Numbered from the stretch's first letter, positions 1 through 9,580 are shown. The stretch is DNA of 64,000 nt from Priestia megaterium NBRC 15308 = ATCC 14581 (GCF_000832985.1 NZ_CP009920.1:2784501-2848500); one strand, 5' to 3'. Notes: generated by a model from the sequence alone, not told the origin. Numbers and translations: made by a program.

Positions 1-366
1 TCAACGATTGAAGAAGCAGCAAAAAAAGTATTCCATCAGTATGTGTTAAGTAAAAAAGGTGCTGCAGAAGTGTATATCAACGGAGAGGCGCAGGGCCTTG
101 AAGAGCTTGCGCAAAGCGCGGGATTAACTCTTGTTAAAGATAAAGAAGTTAGTGAATGGGTGAAAACGAAAGAAGCTTTATTATATGTAAGTTTACAGCC
201 TGAAGATAAAGAAAGCCGTATGTCAGCATTAAAACACGGTTTAATGGTTATGACGGAGGCAGAAACGGCTTCGCTATTTTTCCAATCGTTCCAAGTCGAT
301 GAATATCACGTTTCATCACTGCAAGAATGGTTTCAAAAAACTAAAAAGGAAGTGACAGTATCATGA
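1..366 (+). CDS. carB: Carbamoyl-phosphate synthase large subunit, C-terminal end (partial)
   Basis: Only the last 121 codons are present; the reading frame is open from base 1, so the gene begins outside the window. The large subunit makes carbamoyl phosphate from bicarbonate, ammonia and ATP. The segment fits the C-terminal MGS-like regulatory domain: an alternating strand/helix pattern ending in a stretch like [19 protein letters not shown], which resembles the last strand and helix of that domain. The stop overlaps the argF start (ATGA), as expected for the arginine-specific carAB-argF arrangement of Bacillus, so this is probably the arginine-specific CPSase rather than pyrAB. The assignment rests on weak domain similarity plus strong context. 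Confidence 0.72.
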   Translation, partial: STIEEAAKKVFHQYVLSKKGAAEVYINGEAQGLEELAQSAGLTLVKDKEVSEWVKTKEALLYVSLQPEDKESRMSALKHGLMVMTEAETASLFFQSFQVDEYHVSSLQEWFQKTKKEVTVS

Positions 367-1313
367 GTACAGTCTCGGTAAATACGAATTTAAAAGGAAA
401 AGATTTGCTTACACTTAAAGATTTATCATCAGACGATATTATGTCACTTTTAGAAAGCGCCATTGAACTGAAAGAAAAGCATAAAAATGGTGAAATCGTA
501 ACATCGTTAAAAGGAAAAACGCTGGGGCTCATTTTTGAAAAATCTTCAACAAGAACAAGAGTCTCATTTGAAGCGGGAATGATGCAGCTTGGAGGAAACG
601 CCCTCTTTTTAAGCAGCCAAGATTTACAGATTGGACGCGGAGAAACGATTGCTGATACAGCACGCGTACTATCTGAATTCATCGATGCTATAATGATTCG
701 TACGTTTGAACACAGCAAGATCGAAGAGCTTGCAGATTACGCATCCATTCCCGTTATTAATGGTTTGACAGATGATTATCATCCTTGTCAGGCTCTAGCT
801 GATTTATTAACGATCTACGAGCACAAGAAATCATTTGAAGGGCTAAAAGTAGCGTATGTTGGAGACGGAAATAATGTAGCGCATTCGTTAATGATTGCCT
901 GTGCAAAAATGGGGATAGATATTTCAATTGGATGCCCTGATGGATATGAGCCAAAAGACTTTGTAACAGCTTATGTTCATGAAATAGCTGCTACAACAGG
1001 TGCGAAGGTTACGATTACAAAAGATCCTATAGAAGCTGTGAAAAATGCCGATGCTATTTATGCAGACGTATGGACAAGTATGGGACAGGAAGAAGAAGCA
1101 CAGCAACGCTTGAAAATATTTGCTCCTTATCAAGTAAATGAAGAACTAGCTTCCTATGCTAAGTCAGACTATTTATTTCTGCACTGTTTGCCTGCGCATC
1201 GTGAAGAAGAAGTAACAGCAAGCGTTATTGACGGACCAAATTCTGTTGTTTTTCAGCAGGCTGGAAATCGTATGCATGTACAAAAAGCTTTGCTGCAAGC
1301 CATTTTAGCTTAA
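363..1313 (+). CDS. argF: Ornithine carbamoyltransferase
   Basis: Catalyses carbamoyl phosphate + ornithine to citrulline + phosphate in arginine synthesis, in the cytoplasm as a trimer. The 316-aa length is normal. The carbamoyl-phosphate loop STRTR is at residues 62-66, HPCQ at 140-143, the ornithine-binding SMG at 239-241 and the HCLP motif at 274-277. The SMG and HCLP motifs separate ornithine from aspartate transcarbamoylases. It is translationally coupled to carB by a 4-base overlap and is followed at once by a strong terminator, so it is the last gene of the arginine operon. Any ArgR box would lie upstream, outside the window. Confidence 0.97.
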   Translation: MSTVSVNTNLKGKDLLTLKDLSSDDIMSLLESAIELKEKHKNGEIVTSLKGKTLGLIFEKSSTRTRVSFEAGMMQLGGNALFLSSQDLQIGRGETIADTARVLSEFIDAIMIRTFEHSKIEELADYASIPVINGLTDDYHPCQALADLLTIYEHKKSFEGLKVAYVGDGNNVAHSLMIACAKMGIDISIGCPDGYEPKDFVTAYVHEIAATTGAKVTITKDPIEAVKNADAIYADVWTSMGQEEEAQQRLKIFAPYQVNEELASYAKSDYLFLHCLPAHREEEVTASVIDGPNSVVFQQAGNRMHVQKALLQAILA

Positions 1314-1316
1314 GAG

Positions 1317-1354
1317 AAAAACCCTTTCTGAGAATATCAGAAGGGGTTTTTTGT
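1317..1354 (+). terminator. Rho-independent terminator of the arginine operon
   Basis: A stem of about 12 bp (ACCCTTTCTGA paired with TCAGAAGGGG-T) with a short AT-rich loop is followed by a T-run. It starts 4 bases after the argF stop. Confidence 0.9.
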
Positions 1355-1413
1355 TTAAAGGGAATTAATTGTGGGAACATCAACTGTATACTAAACAGAA
1401 CGAAAGGTGATTT

Positions 1414-2061
1414 ATGATGAAAGTATTAGTTGTTGGAGCAAACGGAACAACGGGAAAACAAGTGGTAGAAAAAGTTGCAAACAGCAAGCATCACGAAGCT
1501 TATGCGATGATTCGCGACGAAAAGCAAGCAGACGCGTTAAAGAAGCTGGGTGCCAACGTTGTGCTTGGTGACTTGGAGCAAGATGTTTCAGATGCTTTAA
1601 AAGGTATGGACGCTGTCATATTTGCAGCAGGTTCTGGAGGACATACGGGAGACGAAAAAACAATCGCTGTGGATCAAAACGGCGCTAAAAATATCATTGA
1701 TGAAGCAAAAAATCAAGGTGCAAAGCGCTTTGTTATGTTAAGTTCAATGGGAACAGACGCACCTGAACAAGGACCAGAAGGCTTACAGCTTTACCTGCGT
1801 GCGAAAGCGATAGCGGATGAATACTTAAAGCAGTCTAATCTACAGTATACAATTGTACGACCAGGAACTTTATCGAATGATCAAGCTACTGGGAAAATTG
1901 ATATCAATAATGATATTGAAGATAAATCTCAGACGATTCCCCGAGCAGATGTAGCAGCCGTGCTTGTAGAATGTCTAAACGAAGAAGCTACGATAGGAAA
2001 AACGTTTGAAATGCTAGCTGGAGAAACTGAAATCGAACAAGCTATCAAATTTACTCATTAA
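1414..2061 (+). CDS. NAD(P)-binding SDR-family protein (YhfK-like)
   Basis: A 215-aa atypical short-chain dehydrogenase with one NAD(P)-binding Rossmann fold. The glycine-rich loop GANGTTG is at residues 8-14, as in the NmrA/SDR_a5 group. It matches B. subtilis YhfK in length and style; substrate and reaction are unknown. The start is ATGATG (1414 or 1417) behind GAAAGGTGA; 1417 gives slightly better spacing. The gene stands alone between two terminators. It is not part of the B. subtilis argF neighbourhood and appears to be a local insertion. Confidence 0.82.
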   Translation: MMKVLVVGANGTTGKQVVEKVANSKHHEAYAMIRDEKQADALKKLGANVVLGDLEQDVSDALKGMDAVIFAAGSGGHTGDEKTIAVDQNGAKNIIDEAKNQGAKRFVMLSSMGTDAPEQGPEGLQLYLRAKAIADEYLKQSNLQYTIVRPGTLSNDQATGKIDINNDIEDKSQTIPRADVAAVLVECLNEEATIGKTFEMLAGETEIEQAIKFTH

Positions 2062-2065
2062 TATA

Positions 2066-2097
2066 AAAGGGCGGATCTAAAGGTCTGCTCTTTTTCT
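2066..2097 (+). terminator. Terminator after the SDR gene
   Basis: A 10-bp stem with three G-U pairs (AGGGCGGATC / GGTCTGCTCT), a TAAA loop and a T-run. Confidence 0.8.
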
Positions 2098-2190
2098 CTG
2101 CCTAATATGAAAACATCTCCATTATGAAACAGAAATCTTAAGGGAATAGTATAGGAGAACATTTCATTTCAGGAATGAGGAGGCAGGACA

Positions 2191-2370
2191 ATGGGACAAA
2201 ATCGTCATTTCACACCGGGTCAAAAAGCTCCTAATAACGGAGTGTATATTGAAATTGGTGAAACAGGAAGTAACGTAAATAATCCTCAAAAGGTTAAATT
2301 AAAAGCAGGAGAGCGTTTTCCAGAGACGGCCAACGATGATCGCCACTGGACGTACATGCGTAAGCCTTAA
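2191..2370 (+). CDS. yjzC: YjzC family protein
   Basis: A 59-aa protein starting MGQNRHFTPGQKAPNNG and ending in WTYMRKP, which I recognise as the small YjzC family of Bacillus (B. subtilis YjzC is about the same length). The function is unknown. It has a very good ribosome site (GAGGAGG) 7 bases before the ATG and its own terminator, so it is monocistronic. Its place downstream of argF matches B. subtilis, apart from the inserted SDR gene. No cysteines or membrane segments are visible. Confidence 0.9.
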   Translation: MGQNRHFTPGQKAPNNGVYIEIGETGSNVNNPQKVKLKAGERFPETANDDRHWTYMRKP

Positions 2371-2386
2371 ATAGTAAAAAATAAAG

Positions 2387-2416
2387 AAGCCATTCTAAAT
2401 TGAATGGCTTTACTTG
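2387..2416 (+). terminator. Terminator after yjzC
   Basis: AAGCCATTC / GAATGGCTT stem with a 6-base loop, followed by TACTTGTTTT. The downstream clpB -35 region overlaps its end. Confidence 0.78.
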
Positions 2417-2438
2417 TTTTCCTATTGCTGGGTATAAT
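2409..2438 (+). promoter_or_regulatory. Probable SigA promoter of clpB
   Basis: A perfect TATAAT is at 2433-2438. The best -35 candidate is TTTACT at 2409-2414 (18-bp spacer), which is weak. The predicted start point falls at or next to the CtsR-type repeat. Confidence 0.6.
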
Positions 2439-2446
2439 GAAATAAA

Positions 2447-2463
2447 GGTCAATAAAGGTCAAA
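2447..2463 (+). promoter_or_regulatory. CtsR operator upstream of clpB
   Basis: GGTCAATAAAGGTCAAA is a tandem heptad repeat matching the known CtsR consensus RGTCAAA-NAN-RGTCAAA with one mismatch. It begins 9 bases after the -10 box and 22 bases before the clpB ATG, so a bound repressor would block initiation. CtsR control of clp genes is established in Bacillus, which makes clpB a likely class III heat-shock gene here. Confidence 0.88.
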
Positions 2464-2484
2464 TGTATCGAAGGAGGATGTTCA

Positions 2485-5088
2485 ATGGATATAAATAAAA
2501 TGACCCAAAAATTGCAAGAAGGCGTGATGGAAGCGCAGTCCGAAGCTATTAAACGAAATCAGCAGGAAGTGGATATTGCTCATTTGCTATATACGCTCAT
2601 TCATCAGCAAGATGGTATTGCTCCTCGCATATTAGATCATTTACATATAGATCATCAATCTTTTCAGCAGCAGGTAAATCAATTGCTTGCGAAAAAACCA
2701 GCCGTTACAGGAAGTGGTGCTGAAGCAGGGAAGGTTTATATTACGAATAAACTTCAGCAGCTGTTTGTTAAAGCTCAAGAAGAAGCATCTCGTTTGCAAG
2801 ATGATTACGTTTCAGTTGAGCACATCTTTTTAGCATTAGCACAGGAACCGTCTTCTAGTGAATATGGCAAGTTATTTTCAAGTCACGGTATAACAAAAAA
2901 AGCTCTGCAAGATGTGCTTACCAGCCTTCGAGGAAATCAGCGAATTACAAGTCAAAATCCCGAAGTCACATATGAAGCGTTAGCTAAATATGGAAGAGAC
3001 TTAGTAGCAGAAGTACGAGCAGGCAACATTGATCCAGTCATTGGACGAGACGGAGAAATTCGCCGCGTTATCCGCATTTTATCGCGAAAAACAAAAAACA
3101 ATCCAGTTTTGATAGGAGAACCTGGCGTTGGTAAAACAGCGATTGTTGAAGGTCTAGCACAGCGTATTGTTCGCCGAGATGTGCCTGAAGGATTAAAAGA
3201 TAAAACCATCTTTTCATTAGATATGGGAGCTTTAGTAGCAGGAGCGAAATTCAGGGGAGAATTTGAAGAGCGTTTAAAAGCTGTTCTTCAAGAAGTTAAG
3301 AAAAGCAACGGTCAAATTCTTTTATTCATTGATGAGCTTCATACAATCGTTGGAGCAGGCCGTACGGATGGAGCGATGGATGCAGGGAACATTTTAAAAC
3401 CAATGCTTGCTAGAGGAGAACTTCACTGTATAGGAGCTACAACTCTTGATGAGTATCGTCAGTATATTGAAAAAGATCCAGCGCTTGAAAGACGCTTTCA
3501 ACAGGTACTGGTTGAAGAACCTTCCGTAGAAGATACAATCTCTATTTTACGTGGTTTAAAAGAACGATTTGAAATTCATCACGGCGTGAATATTCACGAC
3601 CGAGCGATTGTTTCAGCAGCGGTTATGTCTGATCGTTATATATCAGATCGCTTTTTACCTGATAAAGCAATTGATTTAATTGATGAAGCATGCGCAACTA
3701 TTCGAACAGAAATTGATTCGATGCCATCAGAATTAGATGAAGTTACACGACGTGTCATGCAGCTTGAAATTGAAGAAGCGGCATTAAGTAAAGAAACAGA
3801 TCAAGCAAGCATCACAAGGTTAGAGGCAATTCGAAAAGAAGTCTCTGATTTAAGAGAACGTGCAGATACAATGAAGCTGCAGTGGGAAAAAGAAAAGCAG
3901 TCGATTCAAACGGTGCAAGATGTCCGGGAGCAGCTTGAAAAAGCGAAGCGAGACCTAGAAGAAGCTGAAGGGAAATATGATTTAAATAAAGCAGCTGAAC
4001 TTCGCCACGGACGCATTCCAGCTCTTGAAAAAGAACTAAAACAGCTGGAAGAAACAGCTGCTGAAAAAGCACAAGAAAACCGTTTGTTAAGAGAAGAAGT
4101 AACAGAAGAAGAAATTGCTGAAATTGTAGGAAGATGGACGGGAATTCCGGTATCAAAACTAGTTGAAGGGGAAAGAGAAAAGCTGTTGAAGCTTGAGTCA
4201 ATTTTACAGCAGCGTGTGATTGGACAAGATGAAGCTGTATCCTTAGTGACGGATGCTGTGATTCGCGCACGGGCAGGCATTAAAGACCCGAACCGTCCGA
4301 TTGGGTCATTTATTTTCCTAGGACCTACCGGAGTAGGAAAAACGGAGCTAGCCAAAACGCTGGCACATTCTTTATTTGACAGTGAAGAACAAATGGTTCG
4401 TATTGATATGTCTGAGTACATGGAAAAGCATGCGGTCTCTAGGCTTATAGGAGCGCCTCCTGGCTATGTAGGATACGAAGAAGGCGGCCAGCTAACGGAA
4501 GCGGTGAGACGCAAGCCTTATTCAGTCGTTTTGTTAGATGAAATTGAAAAAGCCCATCCCGAAGTATTTAATGTGCTCCTTCAAATACTAGATGATGGAA
4601 GAGCAACAGATTCAAAAGGAAAAGTCATTGATTTTAAAAATACAGTTATTATTATGACGTCGAATATCGGTTCTCAATTTTTATTAGACGGTTTAACAAG
4701 TGAAGGCGAGATTACTGAAAAAGCCAGAGAGCAAGTGATGGCTCAATTAAGACAGCATTTTCGTCCAGAATTCTTAAATCGAGTAGACGACACGATTTTA
4801 TTCAAACCGCTAACTGTTCATGAAGTAAAAGGGATTATTGATAAGCTATTGGTTCAGCTTGAAAAGCGTTTATCCGATCGTCATATTTCGTTAACGTTAA
4901 CAGAAGAAGCAAAAAATTATATTGCAGCCTCCGGATTTGATCCGGTATACGGAGCTCGCCCTTTAAAAAGGTTTATTCAAAAATATATTGAAACAAAAAT
5001 TGCCAGAGAATTAATTGCAGGGCAAATTGAAGATTATAGTCAAGTGACAGTTGATGTAAAAGATGATGAGTTTGTTGTCAGCGTATAA
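2485..5088 (+). CDS. clpB: ATP-dependent disaggregase ClpB
   Basis: A Hsp100 chaperone that pulls polypeptides out of aggregates together with DnaK; it acts in the cytoplasm as a hexamer. The 867 residues show an N-terminal repeat domain (1-145), a first AAA+ module with Walker A GEPGVGKT (about 211-218) and Walker B LFIDE (about 283), a long coiled-coil middle domain (about 400-530), and a second AAA+ module with GPTGVGKT (about 613-620) and [11 protein letters not shown] (about 685). The full-length middle domain separates ClpB from ClpC and ClpE. No ClpP-docking IGF-type loop stands out. The start follows GAAGGAGGAT. B. subtilis 168 lacks clpB, so this is a real difference in gene content. 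Confidence 0.97.
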   Translation: MDINKMTQKLQEGVMEAQSEAIKRNQQEVDIAHLLYTLIHQQDGIAPRILDHLHIDHQSFQQQVNQLLAKKPAVTGSGAEAGKVYITNKLQQLFVKAQEEASRLQDDYVSVEHIFLALAQEPSSSEYGKLFSSHGITKKALQDVLTSLRGNQRITSQNPEVTYEALAKYGRDLVAEVRAGNIDPVIGRDGEIRRVIRILSRKTKNNPVLIGEPGVGKTAIVEGLAQRIVRRDVPEGLKDKTIFSLDMGALVAGAKFRGEFEERLKAVLQEVKKSNGQILLFIDELHTIVGAGRTDGAMDAGNILKPMLARGELHCIGATTLDEYRQYIEKDPALERRFQQVLVEEPSVEDTISILRGLKERFEIHHGVNIHDRAIVSAAVMSDRYISDRFLPDKAIDLIDEACATIRTEIDSMPSELDEVTRRVMQLEIEEAALSKETDQASITRLEAIRKEVSDLRERADTMKLQWEKEKQSIQTVQDVREQLEKAKRDLEEAEGKYDLNKAAELRHGRIPALEKELKQLEETAAEKAQENRLLREEVTEEEIAEIVGRWTGIPVSKLVEGEREKLLKLESILQQRVIGQDEAVSLVTDAVIRARAGIKDPNRPIGSFIFLGPTGVGKTELAKTLAHSLFDSEEQMVRIDMSEYMEKHAVSRLIGAPPGYVGYEEGGQLTEAVRRKPYSVVLLDEIEKAHPEVFNVLLQILDDGRATDSKGKVIDFKNTVIIMTSNIGSQFLLDGLTSEGEITEKAREQVMAQLRQHFRPEFLNRVDDTILFKPLTVHEVKGIIDKLLVQLEKRLSDRHISLTLTEEAKNYIAASGFDPVYGARPLKRFIQKYIETKIARELIAGQIEDYSQVTVDVKDDEFVVSV

Positions 5089-5096
5089 GTTTTCTA

Positions 5097-5134
5097 AAAA
5101 GATCATTCATGATAAATTGAATGGTCTTTTTTTG
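5097..5134 (+). terminator. Terminator after clpB
   Basis: AAGATCATTCA / TGAATGGTCTT stem with an 8-base loop, then a run of Ts. Confidence 0.88.
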
Positions 5135-5287
5135 CTATTAAAAGCAGCTCTTCTTTTAAAATAAATGAAAAGAAATGAAAGAAAATACGTGAAAGCTAAG
5201 CGTAAAAACTTATTCAGTTTTAGGTTGTAGAATATATCTAATTCATTTATGATAATACAAAATGGGCAAAGGAGCATGAATGAGCAC

Positions 5288-5539
5288 ATGAAGGACCGTA
5301 TAGAGCTTATATATGACGAAGCATACGATTTTATAGATCAGGCATTAACTAAAATAAGAGCGCTGGATAAAAATGATCTTCAAGCTGAAAATGAAGAAGT
5401 GCAGGAAAAGGCAGAACGGACAGAGTTTGCACTTCAAGCTGCACGAGATATTTTAGAAAATATGATTATCCCGGGTAAAAAATTGACTTTTATTTACGAA
5501 AAAGGTTCTGTGGTAGTAGAAATTCCCGATAAAAAATAA
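5288..5539 (+). CDS. Small acidic hypothetical protein
   Basis: I do not recognise this protein. It has 83 to 96 residues depending on the start: mostly charged helix (DRIELIYDEAYDFIDQALTK), then a short C-terminal part that looks like beta-strands (LTFIYEKGSVVVEIPDKK). It has no signal peptide, membrane segment or cysteine pair. Starts at 5249 (no ribosome site), 5276 (only 1 base after GGAG) and 5288 (13 bases after GGAG) are in frame; 5288 is used because its spacing is the only workable one. The gene ends in a terminator shared with the convergent araC-type gene. Confidence 0.65.
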   Translation: MKDRIELIYDEAYDFIDQALTKIRALDKNDLQAENEEVQEKAERTEFALQAARDILENMIIPGKKLTFIYEKGSVVVEIPDKK

Positions 5540-5571
5540 AAACGACTTCCTTTTATGGAAGTCGTTTTTAT
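5537..5571. terminator. Bidirectional terminator
   Basis: AAAACGACTTCC / GGAAGTCGTTTT hairpin with A- and T-runs on both sides, between convergent genes. Confidence 0.88.
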
Positions 5572-6461
5572 TTTGGCAATGCAAAGTGCTCATCAATGGA
5601 TGCATCACTTTTTCGATACTGCCCGGGTGTCATATTGGTCGTTTTGCGAAATACTTTTGTTAAATAATTGGCATTTGCATAGCCGACGTTTTCAGCAATT
5701 TCTTCGATTGAGTACTTGGTTTGATGCAATAGCTCGGCCGCTTTTTGAATGCGAAGCTTCGTTAAGTATTGAATCGGCGTAATCCCAGTCGTTTGTTTGA
5801 ATAACCGGCTAAAATGATAGCGAGATAAATGAGCTGCATCTGCCATTTCATCCGGACCGATTTCTTCATGATAATGATTACGGGCAAATAAAATAGAGCT
5901 AATGATACTTTCAGGCCAATCCTCTGTAAAACTATCCATGCTTTTAATATATTGATACAGCTCCATTACAAAGCGGTAAGATAAGCTTGAGGCATGAAAT
6001 GGATCTGCTATATGTTTTTCACTTGCCCGCTTATATATTTGAGCAAGCAGCTGAACAGGTGCTGATTCAGGGTGAAATCGAATTACAGGGGAGTGGGTTG
6101 ACTGAATATAATCCCAGCATTTTTGTACTTCATCTCCGTATAATGTAAGAAAAATAAACTCCCAGTTTTCACTTTCCTTTGGTAAGTAATAGCGATAATT
6201 TCCAGGTATATTGACGATGAATGCTTTTCCAGCATCCACTTTATATTCTTTTCCATCTATTTCAATCATCCCGTACCCAGAAACAGTGTATTGAAAAATA
6301 TATTTTCCTACATCTTTTCGCTGGTTTCCGCTCCAGTTATAAAGGGGAGAGAACACTTCATCCCATCCAACCGACCATAGCTGCGCAACTTCATTTGTGC
6401 GGGATTCTAAAAACCTGTATGCGTACGTTGAATATTCTTGAGCTTGGAAATGTGAGAGCAA
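5568..6461 (-). CDS. AraC-family transcriptional regulator, divergent from galKT
   Basis: A 297-aa two-domain regulator. Residues about 30-130 are a cupin-type sugar-sensing domain (GYGMIEIDGKEYKVDAGKAF), and residues about 195-290 hold the two helix-turn-helix units typical of AraC/XylS (HLSRYHFSRLFKQTTGITPIQ, then IEEIAENVGYANANYLTKVF and a TPGQYRK end). It starts with TTG behind AAGGTG. It is divergent from galK across 338 bases, so it probably regulates galactose or galactoside use. That is inference from position; the effector could be another sugar. A near-perfect cre site lies just upstream of its start, suggesting catabolite control. Confidence 0.9.
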   Translation of the reverse strand: MLSHFQAQEYSTYAYRFLESRTNEVAQLWSVGWDEVFSPLYNWSGNQRKDVGKYIFQYTVSGYGMIEIDGKEYKVDAGKAFIVNIPGNYRYYLPKESENWEFIFLTLYGDEVQKCWDYIQSTHSPVIRFHPESAPVQLLAQIYKRASEKHIADPFHASSLSYRFVMELYQYIKSMDSFTEDWPESIISSILFARNHYHEEIGPDEMADAAHLSRYHFSRLFKQTTGITPIQYLTKLRIQKAAELLHQTKYSIEEIAENVGYANANYLTKVFRKTTNMTPGQYRKSDASIDEHFALPK

Positions 6462-6509
6462 ATTTTCACCTTCTTTTTGAAATAAAGTAGTACTTAATTC
6501 TTACTTTAA

Positions 6510-6523
6510 CGTAATCGCTTTCA
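6510..6523. promoter_or_regulatory. cre (CcpA) site near the araC-type promoter
   Basis: CGTAATCGCTTTCA matches TGWAANCGNTNWCA at 13 of 14 positions. It lies about 50 bases upstream of the regulator's start codon, so it probably overlaps that promoter or its early transcript. Confidence 0.65.
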
Positions 6524-6757
6524 TTTTTCTATAATTTTTTGAAAATATCGTGATTATTTTTAGGGGATGTCTCTAAATCTATTATTTTCATATCATTTGC
6601 AAGTCAAGGCTTACATAAAGATAACACCTTTTTGGCGTAAGAGTAGTTCATCGTCAATTCAAAAGAATCATTTTTAAAGTGATAAGCAAAAAAGTACCGA
6701 TTATCAATAGTAATTTTACCATTGAGGCAAAGAAAAATGGACTTTACAATGTACATA

Positions 6758-6771
6758 TGAATCCGTTTCCA
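6758..6771. promoter_or_regulatory. cre-like site upstream of galK
   Basis: TGAATCCGTTTCCA matches the cre consensus at 12 of 14 positions and lies 29 bases before the galK ATG, a position that fits repression by blocking. It is weaker than the site at 6510. Confidence 0.45.
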
Positions 6772-6799
6772 AAAAAATACTTAAAATAGGTGATAATAA

Positions 6800-7978
6800 A
6801 TGCTGGGAAAATTAATCGAAGAGTTCAAACAAATATTTCATTCGTCAGAAGCTATTCGCTACTTTTTTGCGCCAGGACGTGTCAATTTAATTGGAGAACA
6901 TACTGATTATAATGGAGGGCATGTTTTTCCTTGTTCATTGAGTATAGGAACGTATGCGGTAGTACAAAAACGTCATGATCGAAAAATACGTATGTACTCT
7001 AAAAACTTCTCTGAAGCAGGAGTTATTGAATCCTCTCTAGAGCAATTAACGTACAAAACCGAAGATGATTGGGCTAATTATCCAAAAGGAGTAATGGACA
7101 CCTTTAAAAAGCACGGATATGATCTTCCTTTTGGTTTTGATATCTTGTTTTTTGGCAATATTCCTAACGGAGCAGGGCTTTCATCATCAGCATCAATTGA
7201 GTTAGTCACATGCGTACTTTTAAATAAAATTTTTGAATTGAATATTGATATGATGGACCTTGTAAAAATGGCGCAGCAAGCTGAAAATGAATTTATCGGC
7301 GTAAGCTGCGGGATTATGGATCAGTTTGCAATTGGAATGGGAAAGGAAAATCAAGCCGTATTGTTAAACTGTCAAACTCTTGAATACCAGTATAGCCCGC
7401 TGCAATTAACAGATGCTGTGCTCGTTATTTCTAATACAAATAAGCGAAGAGGACTGGCAGACTCAAAATATAATGAACGCCGCATGGAGTGTGAAAGAGC
7501 GCTGTCAGATTTGCAAACGTCACTTTCTATTAATTCGCTTGGTGATTTAACCAAAGAGCAATTTGAAAAGTACAAGTTTTTGATACAAAATGAAGTAGAT
7601 TGTAAGCGCGCTAAACATGCGGTATATGAAAATGAACGCACAAAAGAAGCGGTTGCTAAATTGCAAAACGGTGATTTAAAAGGGTTTGGTCAATTGATGA
7701 ATGAATCGCACTGCTCACTGCGAGATGACTATGAAGTAAGTGGGAAAGAACTAGATGCTCTTGTAGAAGCAGCTTGGTTGCAAGAAGGTGTGATTGGATC
7801 ACGCATGACGGGTGCAGGCTTTGGCGGCTGTACAATTAGCATCGTACAAAAAGCACAGGTTGATAGGTTTATTGAACAAGTAAGGGATACCTATTATGAG
7901 AAAACGAGTTTAGAAGCTGAATTTTATGTGGTTACCGTTGGAGAAGGAGCGCGTGAACTCACATTAGAAGCAGTATAA
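6800..7978 (+). CDS. galK: Galactokinase
   Basis: Phosphorylates alpha-D-galactose with ATP to galactose 1-phosphate, the first Leloir-pathway step, in the cytoplasm. The 392 residues carry the galactokinase signature around PGRVNLIGEHTDYNGG (25-40), the GHMP ATP-binding loop GAGLSSS (124-130), the catalytic Asp in CGIMDQFAIGMG (D174) and the C-terminal GHMP motif GAGFGGCTI. The ribosome site is modest (AGGTGAT). galT follows after 32 bases; no epimerase (galE) is in the window. This galK-galT pair is not part of the B. subtilis argF-yjz neighbourhood. Confidence 0.97.
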   Translation: MLGKLIEEFKQIFHSSEAIRYFFAPGRVNLIGEHTDYNGGHVFPCSLSIGTYAVVQKRHDRKIRMYSKNFSEAGVIESSLEQLTYKTEDDWANYPKGVMDTFKKHGYDLPFGFDILFFGNIPNGAGLSSSASIELVTCVLLNKIFELNIDMMDLVKMAQQAENEFIGVSCGIMDQFAIGMGKENQAVLLNCQTLEYQYSPLQLTDAVLVISNTNKRRGLADSKYNERRMECERALSDLQTSLSINSLGDLTKEQFEKYKFLIQNEVDCKRAKHAVYENERTKEAVAKLQNGDLKGFGQLMNESHCSLRDDYEVSGKELDALVEAAWLQEGVIGSRMTGAGFGGCTISIVQKAQVDRFIEQVRDTYYEKTSLEAEFYVVTVGEGARELTLEAV

Positions 7979-8010
7979 GAGAAAACACAGATAGAGAAAG
8001 GAACGAGTGT

Positions 8011-9534
8011 ATGTCAGTCAACATTCATGAAGAAATCACCCGACTTATTCAATATGGTTTACAAAAGAATCTATTAACAAAATGGGATATAGATGTGGTG
8101 AGAAATAAACTGCTGGAAGTGTTAAAGCTCGACGAATGTATTATAGTAGAAGTCAAAGAAGAACGTCTGGAACATCCAGCTGCTATTTTAGACAACATGC
8201 TTGATTGGGCTGCAGAAAACAATCGAATCGCCGAGAATTCTATCACGTATAGAGATTTATTCGATACCAAAATAATGGGATGCTTTGCAAGCATGCCTTC
8301 AGAGGTTAATCGGACATTTTATGAACACTATCAGCAAAGCCCCCAAAAAGCCACAAGCTATTATTATAAGCTGTCAAAAGACATTCACTATATTCGCAGA
8401 GACCGAATTGCTAAAAACGAAAGATGGGTAACAAACACTGACTTTGGAGAACTTGAAATTACTATTAACTTATCCAAGCCGGAAAAAGATCCCAAAGCAA
8501 TTGCAGCAAGCAAATCATTGAAGGAAAGCAACTATCCGCTGTGTCTGCTCTGTAAAGAAAATGCTGGTTATGCAGGTCGTATTAACCACCCAGCTCGTCA
8601 AAATCATCGGATTATTCCTGTGGAATTACAGGAAGAGCTGTGGTACATGCAGTTTTCACCTTATGTTTATTATAATGAACATGCCATTGTTTTTGCGAGT
8701 GAACATACACCCATGCATATTTCAAGGCAAACGTTTAAGCGGCTGCTTGCCTTCGTTGAACAATTTCCACATTATTTTTTAGGATCAAATGCAGATCTAC
8801 CCATCGTAGGAGGATCTATTTTAACTCATGACCACTTTCAAGGCGGCTATCATGATTTTCCTATGGCTAAAGCAAAAATAAATAAATTGTTCTCTCTTAA
8901 AGCATATCCAGACGTGAAAGCTGGAATTGTTCATTGGCCGATGTCGGTCGTTCGTCTTCAAAGTTCGCACCTTACACCATTAGTAGAAGCAGCGGATTTC
9001 ATTTTGAAGAAATGGAAATCATATAGTGATCAAAGTGCTGATATTTTAGCTTTTACAGATCAAACTCCTCACAACACGGTCACGCCTATTGCTAGGAAAA
9101 GAGGGGATTTGTACGAATTAGATTTAGTACTGCGAAACAATCGAACAAACGGCAAACATCCAGGTGGCATTTATCATCCGCATGCAGAAGTTCATCATAT
9201 CAAAAAAGAGAACATAGGTTTAATCGAAGTAATGGGGCTTGCGGTTTTACCTGGTCGTTTGAAAGACGAAATGAGTCTAGTGGCCAAAGGGTTAGTTCAG
9301 AATAACCTGAACGAGTTAGCCAGCAGACATGATCAAGTGCAAAAACACGTAAAATGGGCCGAACAAATCGAGAAAAAATATCCACATATTGAAGAGCAAA
9401 ATGTCCAAAGCATTCTCCAACAAGAGCTCGGTTTGGTTTTTGCAACTATCTTAGAACATGCAGGTGTGTTTAAACAAAACACTGAAGGACAGCTCGCATT
9501 CAGTCGTTTTATGAATTCGTTAAATGAAGCGTAA
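8011..9534 (+). CDS. galT: UDP-glucose-hexose-1-phosphate uridylyltransferase (Firmicute type)
   Basis: Exchanges UMP between UDP-glucose and galactose 1-phosphate, giving UDP-galactose and glucose 1-phosphate. At 507 aa it belongs to the long class II GalT form of Bacillus and Lactobacillus, not the ~350-aa E. coli type. Recognisable segments are the LCLLCKENAGYAGR cysteine region (around residue 175), the GGSILTHDHFQGG histidine stretch and the TPHNTVTPIARKRG motif. It follows galK in the same operon behind GAAAGGAACG and ends at a strong hairpin, so galKT form a two-gene unit. Confidence 0.96.
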   Translation: MSVNIHEEITRLIQYGLQKNLLTKWDIDVVRNKLLEVLKLDECIIVEVKEERLEHPAAILDNMLDWAAENNRIAENSITYRDLFDTKIMGCFASMPSEVNRTFYEHYQQSPQKATSYYYKLSKDIHYIRRDRIAKNERWVTNTDFGELEITINLSKPEKDPKAIAASKSLKESNYPLCLLCKENAGYAGRINHPARQNHRIIPVELQEELWYMQFSPYVYYNEHAIVFASEHTPMHISRQTFKRLLAFVEQFPHYFLGSNADLPIVGGSILTHDHFQGGYHDFPMAKAKINKLFSLKAYPDVKAGIVHWPMSVVRLQSSHLTPLVEAADFILKKWKSYSDQSADILAFTDQTPHNTVTPIARKRGDLYELDLVLRNNRTNGKHPGGIYHPHAEVHHIKKENIGLIEVMGLAVLPGRLKDEMSLVAKGLVQNNLNELASRHDQVQKHVKWAEQIEKKYPHIEEQNVQSILQQELGLVFATILEHAGVFKQNTEGQLAFSRFMNSLNEA

Positions 9535-9543
9535 ATCATTAAT

Positions 9544-9580
9544 AAAAGCAGGCAGCTCATTATGAGCTGCCTGCTTTTAT
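9544..9580. terminator. Bidirectional terminator galT / hydroxyacid dehydrogenase
   Basis: A 16-17-bp near-perfect hairpin (AAAAGCAGGCAGCTCAT and its complement) with almost no loop, between convergent genes. Confidence 0.88.

Larger units (their letters stand above)
6462..6799. other. Divergent regulatory region between the araC-type gene and galK
   Basis: This 338-base non-coding region is AT-rich and holds two cre-like sites (listed separately). I could not place a confident -35/-10 pair for galK. It is the expected location of the AraC-type operators, but no obvious direct repeat stands out. Confidence 0.55.

Noticed and set aside
3812-4421. Two long antisense frames (152 and 171 codons) within clpB.
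   Set aside because: They are shadows of a highly conserved coding sequence, lack ribosome sites and show the codon pattern of an antisense frame.
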